This document shows, piece after piece, positions 62,250 through 64,000 of a stretch of 64,000 nt of DNA. Positions within the stretch are counted from its first letter, which is position 1, and every line of letters starts with the position of its first letter. The DNA lies in assembly GCF_963583255.1 (NCBI RefSeq), contig NC_084803.1:25146428-25210427 (forward strand), written 5' to 3'. Position numbers and translations under genes: made by a program. The DNA is from Pyrus communis. Its lineage: Eukaryota > Streptophyta > Magnoliopsida > Rosales > Rosaceae. Below the pieces are notes generated by a model. That model did no database searches. It was not told the origin of the DNA and saw nothing but the letters and a program-made list of their open reading frames with translations.

Positions 62250-62419
62250 GGATTTAACTTCGCTGCTGAAGAATTCAGCAGCAACTGCTGCTTACATCTA
62301 ATTCCAATTGAATACGTGTCTGAGTTTTAATTAAAAAAATCAAAATTTGGATACGTGTTCAGCTAGGATTGGGTGTAAACAGCAGCTGCTGCTAAATTTG
62401 CAGTAGCCAAGTCCAATTC
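62250..62419. mobile_element. 170-base Mutator-like MITE in the ERF promoter
   Basis: A near-complete foldback: the left arm (GGATTTAACTTCGCTGCTG) pairs along its length with the right arm (inverted: GAATTGGACTTGGCTACTG), both containing a CAGCAGCAACTGCTG-type core. It is flanked by a perfect 9-base direct repeat, TTGATATCC (62241-62249, 62420-62428), the target size of Mutator-like elements. It lies about 400 bases upstream of the TATA box. Confidence 0.82.
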
Positions 62420-62429
62420 TTGATATCCT

Positions 62430-62685
62430 TACTCCGTTTCGCATATTTATTTTAGGTTAATTACACATAAGACGATTAACCCAAACTCGCAAAACTTTCA
62501 GAAAATCAATTGATTGTTTGGTGTACAATTTATTATACCGTCTTATCAACCAAACTCTACTAGCGCTCTGAGAGATTTCTCTTTTAAACTTTAGAATTTT
62601 TTTTCATTCAAATAACTTCCAACATGATATATTCAAGGTGATGACATGTTCCCATCAGCCCCACCTTAGGGTTTATATACCATGC

Positions 62686-62719
<34 letters not shown>

Positions 62720-63805
62720 GTATGTATATTTTAATTAGGATTATTCATAATTAATAACATGTGGATAAGCTTTTAAGTTGGTGCGGAGAAATGAGATTAG
62801 TGATATAGCTCGGTTGTTTGCATTTGGCTTTATGGTTGATTGGGTTTGGATTAGATTGGACTAGATTGGAACATATCGAATTGGATTGGTTGGAGGGCGC
62901 AATCAATAATTATGTAAGGAGTGACGACAGTTCGAGAGGGACAACATATCACCAATTGCGGCGCAGGGTTCATGCATATGATGATATATTACAAGGAAAG
63001 CAAGAGAGAGATGGATAGGCGTGTGGAGTGGAATTTGGATTCTTGGAGTTGCCCAAAGGCCAATTTGGCTTCATCACGCAAAGCAATGAGCCATTCCAAG
63101 TTGGAATTTCCAACCTGCCCCTCTACTTCAATTCACCATTCACCATGCAAATGTAGGGGCATTTCACCTTCCATTGATGATAAATTAATTAATCAAACAC
63201 AATTTAGGGGTAGCTTGAGATTGTTGTGCTGTGAAAAAAAATTGTTATTTTTAGAAGTAGGGGTAGAGCTGTTTTTGCTTTCTGCTATTTTTTACCCATG
63301 ATTTTGACAAAAATCACTTCTTCTTTTTTCATTTACCAAACACAATTTTAGCCCTAACTTATAAAAAGCTACTTTTAAAATAATTTCAACAATGCTAAAC
63401 TAGTCCTTAATCAAAACGGTACGCCAAATCAGAAATTAGTGGCTTTAAAAAATACATTAGTAAGAGTTCAAACCCAAGTTGAAAGTTTCAAACGTTTGTA
63501 GCTCCATGCATTTATTGGTAGAAAATAACCCTACATCTAGCTAGTGTATACATAATCTTGGCTCTCATAATAAGTACTAATCACATTGTCACATGAGACT
63601 TATGAGAGGATGAAAAGAAATGATATTACAATCGGGTAGAGATAAGTTTTTGTTGACAGCCGAGCAAAATTTGACTGCATTATTTAGGATAATTGTGTAA
63701 TATAAACGATAGACATAATTAAACAAAGTTGTATTAAGAGTTAAAATGTTGTGCGAGATTCTAGTAAGAAATAAGAGCTGAGTATATCATTTTCGTATGT
63801 ATACT
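62430..63805. other. Upstream intergenic region, no gene recognised
   Basis: No convincing coding sequence. It contains the microsatellite at 62686-62729. Open frames at 62818-63018 and 62921-63301 overlap, lack known features and are judged chance. Confidence 0.5.
62686..62729. repeat. Compound (AT)n-(GTAT)n microsatellite
   Basis: About 11 AT units followed by 4-5 GTAT units. Confidence 0.92.
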
Positions 63806-63872
63806 GTGACCGCGTCAAAGTGAAGTCCATCGCTTCTACAACACGTAATCTTTCTTTTTCAAAAAAAGAAAG

Positions 63873-63903
<31 letters not shown>

Positions 63904-63950
63904 TAAATTACATGTTGTATAAGTGATGGACTTCACTTTGACGCGGTCAC
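63806..63950. repeat. Long foldback (hairpin) element with poly-A loop
   Basis: The left arm, beginning GTGACCGCGTCAAAGTGAAG, pairs with the right arm, ending CTTCACTTTGACGCGGTCAC, over about 45 bases with few mismatches; the loop is a long A/G-rich run. A partial extra copy (GTGGACTTCACTTTGG) follows at about 63965-63980, so a larger element may extend past the window edge. Confidence 0.85.
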
Positions 63951-64000
63951 ACCTCGTTTCCTACGTGGACTTCACTTTGGAACTACACGGCACAAATTCA

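Noticed and set aside
62818..63301. Overlapping frames upstream of the ERF gene as a possible small gene
   Set aside because: Two frames overlap without splice signals, domains or codon bias.
1..64000. CRISPR arrays, bacterial operons, rRNA or tRNA genes
   Set aside because: None seen: the repeats are transposon-derived, and the only tRNA-like signals are retroelement primer sites.

Overview
This is a plant nuclear window: AT-rich intergenic DNA packed with nested LTR retrotransposons and small DNA transposons, and only one convincing intact host gene, an AP2/ERF transcription factor of the RAP2-4 (DREB A-6) type at 60516-61487 on the minus strand. The mix of repeat families looks like a woody Rosaceae genome (apple or pear type). 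That assignment is an impression from familiar repeats, not proof.

Layout. (1) 1-4046: a minus-strand LTR element with very long LTRs (about 2.6 kb), a Met-tRNA-type primer site and only about 0.6 kb of internal sequence; it runs off the left edge. (2) 6208-7546: a hAT-like non-autonomous element. (3) 7712-23348: element E1, a Ty3/gypsy element of Tat type with 1.14 kb LTRs and a perfect 5-bp target duplication (ACATG); a solo LTR of another family sits in it at 11981-13859 (CTCGA). (4) 25330-26006: a second hAT-like element; 27136-28172: a PIF/Harbinger-like element (CTA). (5) about 28805-30106: a transposon with long inverted repeats that has captured pieces of a U-box/ARM-repeat ubiquitin-ligase gene. 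(6) 30302-40957: element E3, another gypsy element whose 5' half is deleted, with target duplication TATAT and a related unoccupied site at 58246-58250; a CACTA transposon (35309-37838, GAA) lies inside its antisense gene. (7) 41377-55575: element E2, a relative of E1 (CGCTG), inside an old minus-strand LTR-like block that also took a second PIF/Harbinger-like element (56437-57464, TAA). (8) 57936-58470: a second copy of the sequence flanking E3. (9) 58471-64000: gene-bearing flank with the ERF gene, its CT-rich leader, TATA box, a small Mutator-like MITE in the promoter and a long foldback at the right edge.

The most interesting feature is shared by E1 and E2. Downstream of pol, on the opposite strand, each carries a long gene with a plant-mobile-domain-like N-terminal part and a coiled-coil C-terminal part. 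This antisense gene appears to contain short GT-AG introns at the same places in both elements, two of them of identical length (66 and 54 bp). E3 has an unrelated-looking antisense gene at the same location. All gag, pol and antisense genes in the window carry stops or frameshifts, so none of the retroelements looks autonomous now. LTR pairs of E1 and E2 each differ at roughly 8% of positions by hand count over their first 370-380 bases, so the insertions are not recent.
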